This document shows positions 56,077 through 63,692 of a stretch of 64,000 nucleotides of DNA, one piece after another. Location of the stretch: positions 62,001 through 126,000 of the forward strand of contig NZ_QNFY01000015.1 in the NCBI RefSeq assembly GCF_003290185.1, written 5' to 3'. A program made the translations under genes and the position numbers. Numbering within the stretch: position 1 is the stretch's first letter; every line of letters starts with the position of its first letter. Origin of the DNA: Chryseobacterium lathyri. GTDB lineage: Bacteria > Bacteroidota > Bacteroidia > Flavobacteriales > Weeksellaceae. The notes under the pieces were generated by a model. It was not told where the DNA came from. It worked only from the letters and a program-made list of their open reading frames with translations, and searched no databases.

Positions 56077-56787
56077 TTAATCTATGCGCAGGGTGTTATC
56101 CTGTTGATGTTGCTTGATCCCCTGGGTTAAATGGAACTCTTCACCTTTTTGCAATCCGGCATTCAAACCCATCTGTGTATAAGTGAAATCTGTTTTGGTG
56201 GCTTTGATCTTCAAGTTCATGGAATCAAATTGTTCTTTGACTTTCGCTTCTTTTCTGATAACCATTAAGCCGGTTTGCTCCGGAAGATTTGAGACTTTAT
56301 TTTTATACATTTCTTCCATTTTATAGGAAACCTTTATCAGGAAACCTTTAATAAAAGATGATGAAACGGTTCTTCCATGATAGAAAAATAATGCTTCTTT
56401 GCCTTCAGATGATTTTAGATAAAGGTCCTTTTCTTTCAGGCAGGTTTTCACAATAAGATTGTAGAAATAGGCGCAAAGTTCAGTATCTTCTTCAAATCCA
56501 AAAAAGGCGATTCTTTTACTGTTGTAGAAATATTCACAATCAAACAGCCTTGTTAAGTCGTTGTAAAATATTCCAAGATCATATCCGGATTTTATCAACG
56601 GGACTTCTTTCATAATACACTTTTCACCAATGTACGGATCCGAAATGTCGTTTTCTGAAATATAGTATTCAAGCATCAATTGATTGGCTTTCTGTAAAGC
56701 TGCCATTGCTTCAGCTTCCGTTGCTCCGTTTTCCTGATTCTTTTCCAGAAGGGCCCTAACCCTTTTAATAATTTTTTCTCTACTCAT
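56077..56787 (-). CDS. DUF2786 domain-containing phage protein
   Basis: 236 aa. The N-terminal 45 residues (IIKRVRALLEKNQENGATEA, EAMAALQKANQLMLEY) match DUF2786. The middle has CEYFYNSKRIAFFGFEEDTELC and the C-terminus YTQMGLNAGLQKGEEF. The family is frequent in phages, function unknown. It follows rusA by 11 bp. Confidence 0.8.
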   Translation of the reverse strand: MSREKIIKRVRALLEKNQENGATEAEAMAALQKANQLMLEYYISENDISDPYIGEKCIMKEVPLIKSGYDLGIFYNDLTRLFDCEYFYNSKRIAFFGFEEDTELCAYFYNLIVKTCLKEKDLYLKSSEGKEALFFYHGRTVSSSFIKGFLIKVSYKMEEMYKNKVSNLPEQTGLMVIRKEAKVKEQFDSMNLKIKATKTDFTYTQMGLNAGLQKGEEFHLTQGIKQHQQDNTLRID

Positions 56788-56798
56788 ATAATAATTTT

Positions 56799-57236
56799 TT
56801 AAATTGTTTCAAATTCAATTTCTATTCTGGGAATGCTGCCAAATATTTTTTCACTTTCGACTTTGGCAATTACAGCATCATCGGTGAAAATAATCCCGTT
56901 CATGGCATCCATTGTCCCTTTCATAAGGTTGTCAGTCAAATCCGGCTTTGTGGTCTTGTAAAATTTTGTTCCGGCTTCAAGTTGTTCAAGCTTCTTTTTG
57001 GACCAGCCTTTTAGCGGTGGGAAAACAAATGTTACTTTCACTCTTAAAGCAGTTCTAAAGGGAATAAATCCTTTTGGAAGCTGTGATTTCACGTCAAATG
57101 CAATGTTCCTTTCGTTTTGGATAACCTCAACTTTTTGATAGGACCGGACAAATGATTTCCTTGCTGTTTTTTGGATCCTGAACCTGGCAGATTGTTTTGG
57201 TTGGGGAATTCCTAATATTTCAAGTTTTAAAGTCAT
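56799..57236 (-). CDS. rusA: RusA-type Holliday junction resolvase
   Basis: Cuts Holliday junctions and branched DNA before packaging; 145 aa. The family signature is present: P98-D99-L with D102-N103 (KPDLTDNLMKGTMDAM) and D119-D120 (IFTDDAVIA), the acidic residues that bind the catalytic metal. The gene follows the 301-aa replication-region gene after 81 bp that hold at most a 27-codon frame. Confidence 0.9.
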   Translation of the reverse strand: MTLKLEILGIPQPKQSARFRIQKTARKSFVRSYQKVEVIQNERNIAFDVKSQLPKGFIPFRTALRVKVTFVFPPLKGWSKKKLEQLEAGTKFYKTTKPDLTDNLMKGTMDAMNGIIFTDDAVIAKVESEKIFGSIPRIEIEFETI

Positions 57237-57317
57237 TTTAATTTTTGTTTAAAATTGTATAGTGCTGATTTATCACTTCTATTCTTTTGGTAAATGGAAA
57301 TGAAACTTTGAAAATCA

Positions 57318-58223
57318 TCATTCCTGGTTGTGAAGCTTTTCCCAATGCTCAATCCAGGCTTCTTCAGTGAATTCTTTAAGTTCTTCCTTTTCAATGTATG
57401 CTTTGACAATGCAGTCTTTGAAATACGTAAGGGGATCATTCTTCTGAATTTTTGGAACTCTGATCTTTTCCGGTTCTTCTTTCCGTGCAATATTTTCTAT
57501 TTTTTCAGGTATGAATGTGGATAGGACCGCTTCAATAAATTCAACTTTAACTGTTTTAAGACCTCTTTTTTTTATCAGGTCATAGAAAACAATTGTTCCT
57601 AAAACATTCCCTTCCAATTGTAACCTTCTGTATTCTGCTGTATAAAATTTATTTCTTGCAGCTTTTTTTTCTTCTGGTGTAGGTTCTACAATTGGCGGTT
57701 CAAGAAATGCCTTGATTTCTGCTTTTCCGTTTTCGTATTTTTTATCTAAGGATTTGTATCGGATATATGCAGATTTTACCTCATTTAATTTAATAGCATC
57801 AATTTCACGAAATAATTTTATCGGTTCTGCATTTCCATCCTTGTCTTCTTCATATTTCAATCTTCCTTCTGCTGCAAGATTAAACGCTAAAAAAAATTCT
57901 TCTGCTGTTAGTTCACAATTTTTTGCAAAACTGTAAGCAGTTGCAAAATCCAATTCCGCTAAAGCATCTTTTTCTTGTTGATTTCCAACGTATTTAGGAT
58001 TAAAACGACTGCAGATTTCCGCACAAAATTCATTGACATCTTTTTCACTTGACCACTTCAACATCGATTGTGATATTTCCGCTTTCACTATCGGCGGTAT
58101 TTTGCTCAGCAAGTTTTCGGGCAAGTATTTGATTAAAGGAAGTTTTCCCGGATACCTGAGAACTTCCTTTGGAATTTCCGGCCTGATTGCTAAATCCGTT
58201 GTTTGTGCTTTGATTATTTCCAT
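57318..58223 (-). CDS. Hypothetical replication-region protein
   Basis: 301 aa, helical, charged (EEKKAARNKFYTAEYRRLQL, TFIPEKIENIARKEEPEKI). It lies just downstream of the replication initiator, where helicase loaders or DnaC-like proteins are often found, but no Walker motif is visible. From the ATG at 58223 it overlaps the initiator gene by 179 bp in another frame; a start at 58064 (MLKWSSEKDV) would cut the overlap to 20 bp. The N-terminal 53 residues (KEVLRYPGKLPLIKYLPENL) look like real protein, so I keep the longer form with reserve. Confidence 0.6.
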   Translation of the reverse strand: MEIIKAQTTDLAIRPEIPKEVLRYPGKLPLIKYLPENLLSKIPPIVKAEISQSMLKWSSEKDVNEFCAEICSRFNPKYVGNQQEKDALAELDFATAYSFAKNCELTAEEFFLAFNLAAEGRLKYEEDKDGNAEPIKLFREIDAIKLNEVKSAYIRYKSLDKKYENGKAEIKAFLEPPIVEPTPEEKKAARNKFYTAEYRRLQLEGNVLGTIVFYDLIKKRGLKTVKVEFIEAVLSTFIPEKIENIARKEEPEKIRVPKIQKNDPLTYFKDCIVKAYIEKEELKEFTEEAWIEHWEKLHNQE

Positions 58224-59016
58224 TGTTTTGTTCTTTGTTATTATAATTTCCTTCCAGAACCTTTACAAAGTTGGTAGGCTTCATTATCCAGTCAAAATCA
58301 GCACTCCAAGCTGCTTTGTTTTCTCCTGATAGGAAATTTGATTTTCCGGCAATCTCAATAACCTCTTTAACTTTTTCAATTCCATAATCATTAATCCTGG
58401 CATTTATAGATTTTTTTCTTTGCTGGTTTATGATTTGAACTTTTGGAAGCCTATTACAGTTTTCATGAAAGTGATCAATAATTTCCTTTTCTTTTTTTGC
58501 GGAACTTTTTTCTTTTTCTTCAGAACCGGTGTTTAGTGGATCAGAATTTTCTTCCTGGGATAACTCTTCAGAATTTTCATTTTTTGGAATTTCTCCTTTT
58601 GATTCTTTTTTTAAAAGAATACTGTTTTGTTTAGTTTCGTTTAGTTTATTAATGGGTACGGACTGTGGTACGGTTTGCGGTACGGACTGTGGTACGGTTT
58701 GTGGTTCGTTTTGTAGCTCACTGTGATCCGCAAAAGGAATTATTTCATATACAGAGGATAGATTTCCGTTTCTCTGTTTCCATTTTATTCGCCCTAATTG
58801 AGATAGAACATTCCTTGCTCTTTTAATGGATGCAGAACTTAAACCCGTTTTGACCTGTAAGGTTGATATAGCTACGGTAAATTCTAATTTCCATCCCGTT
58901 TTATTATTTATGTGCATTAAACCATGCCATAAAGTAATTACAGAATCTGAAACGGAATTTGTTTCAAGCCAATCGTAAAACGAATTTATTTCTTTGATGT
59001 AGTTCATTATTACCAA
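58045..59016 (-). CDS. Phage replication initiator, winged-helix type (DnaD/O-like)
   Basis: 323 aa. N-terminal winged helix-turn-helix (about 10-95: FTVAISTLQVKTGLSSASIK, RARNVLSQLGRIKWKQRNG), a Pro/Gln repeat (about 108-122) encoded by 12-bp iterons, an acidic linker (130-170), a DnaD/DnaB-like C-terminal segment (INARINDYGIEKVKEVIEIA, WSADFDWIMKPTNFVKVLEG) and an Asn/Gly-rich tail. As in lambda gene O, the protein likely binds repeats inside its own gene to start replication. It is separated from the previous gene by 69 bp. Confidence 0.78.
   Translation of the reverse strand: MVIMNYIKEINSFYDWLETNSVSDSVITLWHGLMHINNKTGWKLEFTVAISTLQVKTGLSSASIKRARNVLSQLGRIKWKQRNGNLSSVYEIIPFADHSELQNEPQTVPQSVPQTVPQSVPINKLNETKQNSILLKKESKGEIPKNENSEELSQEENSDPLNTGSEEKEKSSAKKEKEIIDHFHENCNRLPKVQIINQQRKKSINARINDYGIEKVKEVIEIAGKSNFLSGENKAAWSADFDWIMKPTNFVKVLEGNYNNKEQNNGNNQSTNNGFSNQAGNSKGSSQVSGKTSFNQILARKLAEQNTADSESGNITIDVEVVK
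58629..58703. other. Candidate phage replication origin: iterons and AT-rich repeat
   Basis: Four contiguous 12-bp repeats at 58656-58703, alternating GTACGGACTGTG and GTACGGTTTGYG. Next to them are two 10-bp AT-rich repeats, GTTTAGTTTC and GTTTAGTTTA (58629-58648). The arrangement of iterons plus an AT-rich unwinding stretch inside an initiator gene is the lambda-type origin. It could instead be only a Pro-Gln peptide repeat. Confidence 0.6.
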
Positions 59017-59085
59017 TGAGTTTTTAATATTCTATTGTTTTTAGGAATGAAAATCCTAATAATGAGGTGTGGGATTAACATTTGG

Positions 59086-59517
59086 TTATGTTTTTTTTCT
59101 GATTACAAAATCTGGGAAGGGGCATTCTTTTTGACTATCTGTAGGAACCAGACTAATATTCCGTTTCCGGATAGAAGGGACCATATATTCATTGGTGGTC
59201 CGGGTCAAGTCTGAAATCATACATTTGTTTTCAATAACCCCGATATGGAACCGGGTGTCTACTTCTTCAAACTTCATTTCAGAAACATTGTCTTTCCTTG
59301 GTGCCATGATACGGGTTGCACACATCATGAATTTTTCTTTTTTCTCCCATGCAATGATGTCACCGACTTCAAGTTTTGTTTCCTTCACCGGGATAATGTC
59401 AAATTCATATTCAAGACCTTCAACAAATTCAACTGAAGTTTGGGTTCCGGTCCTTTTTAAGGCGTAAGACAAACAGGTGTCTTTTTTATTTATAGTGGTT
59501 TCAAAAAGTGTTTTCAT
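59086..59517 (-). CDS. Hypothetical protein
   Basis: 143 aa, beta-rich. The segment KLEVGDIIAWEKKEKFMMC recalls S24/SH3-like beta domains, but no catalytic Ser-Lys pair is visible. It is 2 bp after the nucleoid-associated gene. Not recognised. Confidence 0.55.
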   Translation of the reverse strand: MKTLFETTINKKDTCLSYALKRTGTQTSVEFVEGLEYEFDIIPVKETKLEVGDIIAWEKKEKFMMCATRIMAPRKDNVSEMKFEEVDTRFHIGVIENKCMISDLTRTTNEYMVPSIRKRNISLVPTDSQKECPFPDFVIRKKT

Positions 59518-59519
59518 GA

Positions 59520-60524
59520 TTATTGTTCTTTGTCAAAATACAGTTGGTAGAATTTCCCTTTGTCGTCTTGCCCTTGCTCCAACTTATTCCGGTCACCGTG
59601 AATGTAGATGTGGAAGTTTTTATCAAGCTTTATGATGCCTTTGAAGTGTTTCTGCATCTTTTTTACTGCAGTAGGATTAATTTTAAATTCCTCGGCGACA
59701 TTAACTTGCATGTCCTGTTCATAATCAGTCTTAAAGCTTTCAAAACTTTCAATAACTGCCTGGTCCTGTAAAACCTCATCTGTAAATTCTTTTAAGGTAA
59801 ACTGATCTTTTTCTTTGAAGAAATTCAGGGATTTGTTCAGAAAATTAACCTGGTCAACTTTTGTAACTTCAAATTCCTGGGGAAGCTGCTTTGTGATATA
59901 ATCCTTGTAGATCATTAAAGATTCCTGTGTGTGGAAATATTCATCATCACGTTGCTTAACATGTAGGAAATCTTCAAACCAATAATACATGTCACCGCTC
60001 TTATTGTTGTCAACAACTGAAAGAACAAATCCGGTTTCTTTGTTGGTGTTATAGATTAAGGCAGCTTTATCAATTTTTGCAAGGCTGATCCCTTGATCTT
60101 TTTCAACTTCCAAATTGTCATTCAGGAACGAAAACTTTAGGAATGATTGTCTTTTTTCAGTTTTGAAAATCCCAATCTTATCAACACTTTCCGGGCTTTC
60201 ATCACCTTCAAATAAAACAATGAACAATTCACCACCCTGAACTCTTGGATTTTCTGCAGATTCATAAAGATATTTTGCAAGGACCTCTGATTCCCAAAGG
60301 AACTTTGATTTGTCTTCAAAAATTTCGGAAACGGAATTGTAAACTGGGTTATTTACAAGGTATGAATCACTGTAAAATTGGAAGGTTTCTTCTGATTTAA
60401 AGGATCCTAAAAAATAGTCCTGAAGTAATTCAGTCATTTCTTCATTTAGCTGCATTTCATCCTGGGAAATACTTAAAGATTCACCGTTGATCTTATTACC
60501 AACTCTGTGTGCTATTATTTTCAT
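59520..60524 (-). CDS. Phage-encoded nucleoid-associated protein (NdpA/YejK family)
   Basis: 334 aa, the usual length for the 37-kDa nucleoid-associated family PF04245. Recognisable parts are KIIAHRVGNKINGESLSIS at the start, ALIYNTNKETGFVLSVVDNN and YWFEDFLHVKQRDDEYFHTQ in the middle, and FKGIIKLDKNFHIYIHGDRN at the end. In cells the family coats DNA; in a phage early region it could shape replicating phage DNA or interfere with host chromatin (inference). It is followed after 2 bp by the 143-aa gene. Confidence 0.85.
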   Translation of the reverse strand: MKIIAHRVGNKINGESLSISQDEMQLNEEMTELLQDYFLGSFKSEETFQFYSDSYLVNNPVYNSVSEIFEDKSKFLWESEVLAKYLYESAENPRVQGGELFIVLFEGDESPESVDKIGIFKTEKRQSFLKFSFLNDNLEVEKDQGISLAKIDKAALIYNTNKETGFVLSVVDNNKSGDMYYWFEDFLHVKQRDDEYFHTQESLMIYKDYITKQLPQEFEVTKVDQVNFLNKSLNFFKEKDQFTLKEFTDEVLQDQAVIESFESFKTDYEQDMQVNVAEEFKINPTAVKKMQKHFKGIIKLDKNFHIYIHGDRNKLEQGQDDKGKFYQLYFDKEQ

Positions 60525-60529
60525 TTTTA

Positions 60530-60859
60530 TTAAAATTTTGGATTGTTAATTATGTCTTCTTTTAAAGCTTCTTGAAGCGCCGGAAGAATTTTTTGAGCGA
60601 ATCTCATACACGCATTTTCACACTTTTTTGAATACAGGATGTAAGTGTTACCTTGATACATTTTTCCACCAAAATATTCAACATTTAGGCTTAAAATGAA
60701 TTGCCTGAAGTCATCATATCCGGTGTGTCTCCAACCGAAAGATAAGTTTCCATAATCCGTAACACTCGCGAACATCCCGTCTGATGTAAGCACTATTTGA
60801 CCTAACCAAGAATCGTTTTCCGTTCTTAAAGTGTAGCTTTTTGACTTTATTTCGTCCAT
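60530..60859 (-). CDS. Hypothetical protein
   Basis: 109 aa, soluble. It starts with a beta-sheet half (SYTLRTENDSWLGQIVLTSD, MFASVTDYGNLSFGWRH) and ends in a helix (CMRFAQKILPALQEALKED). The pattern is common among phage early proteins, but the family is not recognised. It is 5 bp before the nucleoid-associated gene. Confidence 0.6.
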   Translation of the reverse strand: MDEIKSKSYTLRTENDSWLGQIVLTSDGMFASVTDYGNLSFGWRHTGYDDFRQFILSLNVEYFGGKMYQGNTYILYSKKCENACMRFAQKILPALQEALKEDIINNPKF

Positions 60860-60874
60860 ATATTTATATTTTAA

Positions 60875-61039
60875 TTATTCTAAATCTTTGATATTACACG
60901 GGAAGCGGTAACCGTTTGATTTTTCGCAGGTTACAGCATTACCACTTATCGTTATTATTTTTACTTTTTCACCCTTTTTGGCCCAAAAACTTTTTCCAAA
61001 TTTCGCATCCTTGTTAAGGGTTTTTGTCTCGCCAATCAT
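60875..61039 (-). CDS. Small hypothetical protein, 54 aa
   Basis: Complete frame from ATG at 61039 to TAA at 60875. MIGETKTLNKDAKFGKSFWA, then KKGEKVKIITISGNAVTCEK, then a short end with a second cysteine (YRFPCNIKDLE). It reads like a small SH3-like beta barrel. It fills the gap between the 78-aa and 109-aa genes. Confidence 0.55.
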   Translation of the reverse strand: MIGETKTLNKDAKFGKSFWAKKGEKVKIITISGNAVTCEKSNGYRFPCNIKDLE

Positions 61040-61041
61040 CT

Positions 61042-61278
61042 TTAAACATTGTCTTTTTGAAAGGCTTCTGTCTGAATTTTATATCCGTAATCCTGAATGA
61101 GTTCTGATAAAAGCGGATGTAATTCTGTCATTTCTATAGGAATTATTATTGTTCTTCTCTTTGCGAAAATTTTACAATCAATTTCCCTGTATCTGATTTT
61201 TCGATGAATTTTATATCTTGATTCATTATCATCTTTGGAAAAACCTCTTACCCTTGGATGTCCTTTGAATGTTTTCAT
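61042..61278 (-). CDS. Small basic hypothetical protein
   Basis: 78 aa, strongly basic at the start (KGHPRVRGFSKDDNESRYK), then TIIIPIEMTELHPLLSELIQ. It could bind nucleic acid. It is 2 bp before the 54-aa gene. Not recognised. Confidence 0.55.
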   Translation of the reverse strand: MKTFKGHPRVRGFSKDDNESRYKIHRKIRYREIDCKIFAKRRTIIIPIEMTELHPLLSELIQDYGYKIQTEAFQKDNV

Positions 61279-61303
61279 TTTAAAATGGGTTTAAAAAGCA
61301 TTG

Positions 61304-61729
61304 TTATATTTTGTATTTAAATTCAAGAAAAGCCAGTGTGTTTTCTATTTCGACGTTATTCCCCCTGTCAATGATCTTCACGAAGCGATCAATAAAACCA
61401 TCATTTAGAATGTTTGAATTTTCAAGTTCTGCACTGATTGGAAGGATGCCCCTGGATTCTGCTTCATCCATTATGTCTGAATCATCAAAATCTTCAATAT
61501 CTTTTTTCTCATCAGCATCAATCAGATCATATTCTTTTTTAGCAAATTCTTCAATGTCTAAATCGAAGTGAGAAAGGGCACTTTTTTCCCAATTTCTATG
61601 TTGGTTGTAAAACCGGTCTTTTGCTACACTTTCAGAAGTACTATTTTTTCTGAAATAGTCAATACTTTTTTCCTCATAGTCAAAAGAACTTCCATCCTCC
61701 ATGACTATTTGAATTATTCTATCTGGCAT
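61304..61729 (-). CDS. Acidic hypothetical protein
   Basis: 141 aa with a very acidic middle (DLIDADEKKDIEDFDDSDIM). Strong negative charge and small size are features of DNA-mimic anti-host proteins, but many ordinary early proteins share them. It is 1 bp after the 46-aa gene and 25 bp before the 78-aa gene. Not recognised. Confidence 0.55.
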   Translation of the reverse strand: MPDRIIQIVMEDGSSFDYEEKSIDYFRKNSTSESVAKDRFYNQHRNWEKSALSHFDLDIEEFAKKEYDLIDADEKKDIEDFDDSDIMDEAESRGILPISAELENSNILNDGFIDRFVKIIDRGNNVEIENTLAFLEFKYKI

Positions 61730-61730
61730 A

Positions 61731-61871
61731 TTATTTTGTTTTGGTTTTTAACTTCAATTCAACAAAAACTTCCTTAATGTCTTTTGAAATAAGCCTGACA
61801 ATTTTTTTATTATTCCAGAGGAAAAAACCTGCTGCATCCTTACCCAAAAAATAATTGTCATTGACTTTCAT
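61731..61871 (-). CDS. Small hypothetical protein, 46 aa
   Basis: Complete frame from ATG at 61871 to TAA at 61731, filling the gap between the SSB-like gene and the acidic protein gene. It reads MKVNDNYFLGKDAAGFFLWN, then a helical KKIVRLISKDIKEVFVELKL and a lysine-rich end. Position and clean fit support it; no family known. Confidence 0.5.
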   Translation of the reverse strand: MKVNDNYFLGKDAAGFFLWNNKKIVRLISKDIKEVFVELKLKTKTK

Positions 61872-61884
61872 AAGAAACTTTTAT

Positions 61885-62199
61885 TTAGAATGGTAAATCG
61901 TCATCATCATCGTTCTGGAAATCTTGTCCGGAACCTTCAGTGATTGAATTTTCAGAAGGCTTTAAATTTCCGATGTACAATTTGTTGATCTTCTTCCCGT
62001 TTTCTTCTGTGTGGAATTCCTCTTTCAATGGAACTGATACAGATGCAATGTTTCCGTACTGATCCGGATTATCATTAACATAGATATTGATGTTAACCAA
62101 TCTTTTCCCAGATTCGGTTCTGTAGGTCTTTAAACGACCTGCTTTAAGGTCTGTCATTAATTTGTCGAAGTCGATGCTTCCAAAATAACTTTGGCTCAT
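61885..62199 (-). CDS. Short SSB-like single-stranded DNA-binding protein
   Basis: 104 aa. It ends in the acidic tip DDDDDLPF (97-104), the SSB C-terminal motif that recruits partner proteins. A beta-rich body contains RLVNINIYVNDNPDQYGNIA and SVSVPLKEEFHTEENGKKI, consistent with a small OB fold. It overlaps the 156-aa gene by 4 bp in a recombination cluster with a RecE-like nuclease and an ERF-type annealing protein. Confidence 0.75.
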   Translation of the reverse strand: MSQSYFGSIDFDKLMTDLKAGRLKTYRTESGKRLVNINIYVNDNPDQYGNIASVSVPLKEEFHTEENGKKINKLYIGNLKPSENSITEGSGQDFQNDDDDDLPF

Positions 62200-62666
62200 A
62201 ATTGATATTTTAATAATGTTAATTCGTATTGTGTGATTAATATTTCAGTAAAGTCTTCCATGTTTAAAGCCGGAAGAATGTCATGGATGATGAAGCTTAC
62301 ATCTTCTTTGAAAACTTCATGAAATCGTTTTTGTCCCATAGTGTTAAAATTCAAACTTTCGTACACCTTTATTTCGGTTTTATGGGAAATTCCTATTACC
62401 TCAAACCTTCCTTGCATTTCTTTCAGAAATTTGTAAAAGTGATTTTTAGGACATCTTTTTTGAAATTTTTCAGTGAGGTTTTCCCAGACAAAACCAAGAA
62501 GTGAAAAATATGCTTTATGCATTTTGGCATTTCTATCAGCATTTAAAATGATATTGAAGTTTTCACCATTTGGAAGTGATTTTATTATATCCTCACTTTC
62601 TACATCGGTAGGAAAGAAACATGTTCCAGACTTTGCCACGCTCAAAACAATTTTTTCAGTCTTCAT
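62196..62666 (-). CDS. Phage early protein, DUF1367/NinB-like region
   Basis: 156 aa. The centre RNAKMHKAYFSLLGFVWENL (about 45-64) and the later NTMGQKRFHEVFKEDVSFII resemble DUF1367-type or NinB-like recombination accessory proteins. The match is a pattern judgement only. It lies between the RecE-like nuclease and the SSB-like gene with 2-4 bp spacing. Confidence 0.5.
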   Translation of the reverse strand: MKTEKIVLSVAKSGTCFFPTDVESEDIIKSLPNGENFNIILNADRNAKMHKAYFSLLGFVWENLTEKFQKRCPKNHFYKFLKEMQGRFEVIGISHKTEIKVYESLNFNTMGQKRFHEVFKEDVSFIIHDILPALNMEDFTEILITQYELTLLKYQL

Positions 62667-62668
62667 TT

Positions 62669-63691
62669 CTAGTCAGTATTAAAGATTGATAAATCAAATC
62701 CGGGTGCCCACTGTGATTTGTAAATCACATTCTTACTTTTGAAATAATCATATGATCTGTCAAAGGCTCTTTCATCAACCATTTTATTAAGGCGCATAAC
62801 GAAATATTCAAACTTCCTTTTGCAATAGTCTATATAACCAACCTCGATTTCCGGAACCGAATAATTGAAATCACTATCATACAGGATGTATTTAAATTTT
62901 GGATTAGTAGAAAGGCCCAGAATTTCAAGCCCTTTTGCATAAACCCCAATCTGCATTTCATAGTCATATTTTTCAATTTCCCACTTGAACTTGTCCGGGT
63001 TAAGGTTAGAAACATACTTCATATCATGAAAAAGGGTAGGGGCCCAGGTGTCAAGGATTGCAACGAATTGCCAGCCCATGAATTCAAATCTGATCTTTTT
63101 CTGAAATTCTTCACAAACGCAAAGTTCATCAGCGATATCCGGGGCATTTTTAAGGTGATCAGAAATTTTAACAGCAAGATCATACTCATCCTGGGAAACA
63201 CAATCTTTTCCACTCAACAAAGCTTTGCAATAGTCCCTTAAATGCTCAACAGATTCTATTTTACCAACTTTGTAATTATTTTTAAATGCCTGCTCAAAAA
63301 TTTTATCAAAATCCAGAAGGTCAAAAGGATGAGCGTTCAATATTTCATTCACCATATTTTCTTGATTGCCTTTGGACGGTCCTTTTGCTAACACAATAAA
63401 TTTTTCATGAAACTTGTGATCTTCTAAAACAAGGCAGTCAACCAAACTTCCAAAGTTCATCCCTGCATTTTTCTTCTTTGGCTGAAGTAAAGCGTTCATG
63501 AAGTTTATAGGGCTTGTTAAATTTTTAAGTTTAGAATAAGACATGGAAATGTCTCTATTGATAAGTTTATCAATTAAAATCTCTCTTTCTGATCTTTTAT
63601 CCGGATAATGACAATCAAAGAATTTAATTTCTGGATCAACATAAGATTCTTGCTCCTGTTGTCCTATTGCTGTATTTTTAGATGCTCCCAT
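62669..63691 (-). CDS. RecE-like PD-(D/E)xK exonuclease
   Basis: 340 aa. The start region ISMSYSKLKNLTSPINFMNA and NAGMNFGSLVDCLVLEDHKF (the family's 'S.L......P..f' and 'GslvH...L' motifs) and the active-site stretch FVAILDTWAPTLFHDMKYV, with the acidic residue and D-x-K, fit the exodeoxyribonuclease VIII/DUF3799 family. It degrades double-stranded DNA ends to give single strands for the annealing protein encoded 1 bp upstream. Confidence 0.82.
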   Translation of the reverse strand: MGASKNTAIGQQEQESYVDPEIKFFDCHYPDKRSEREILIDKLINRDISMSYSKLKNLTSPINFMNALLQPKKKNAGMNFGSLVDCLVLEDHKFHEKFIVLAKGPSKGNQENMVNEILNAHPFDLLDFDKIFEQAFKNNYKVGKIESVEHLRDYCKALLSGKDCVSQDEYDLAVKISDHLKNAPDIADELCVCEEFQKKIRFEFMGWQFVAILDTWAPTLFHDMKYVSNLNPDKFKWEIEKYDYEMQIGVYAKGLEILGLSTNPKFKYILYDSDFNYSVPEIEVGYIDYCKRKFEYFVMRLNKMVDERAFDRSYDYFKSKNVIYKSQWAPGFDLSIFNTD

Positions 63692-63692
63692 G

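Noticed and set aside
57233..57490. 85-codon frame between the 301-aa gene and rusA
   Set aside because: Its first 57 codons overlap the 301-aa gene out of frame and no start codon exists in the remainder; the alternative 27-codon frame at 57238-57321 fits the gap but is too short to support.
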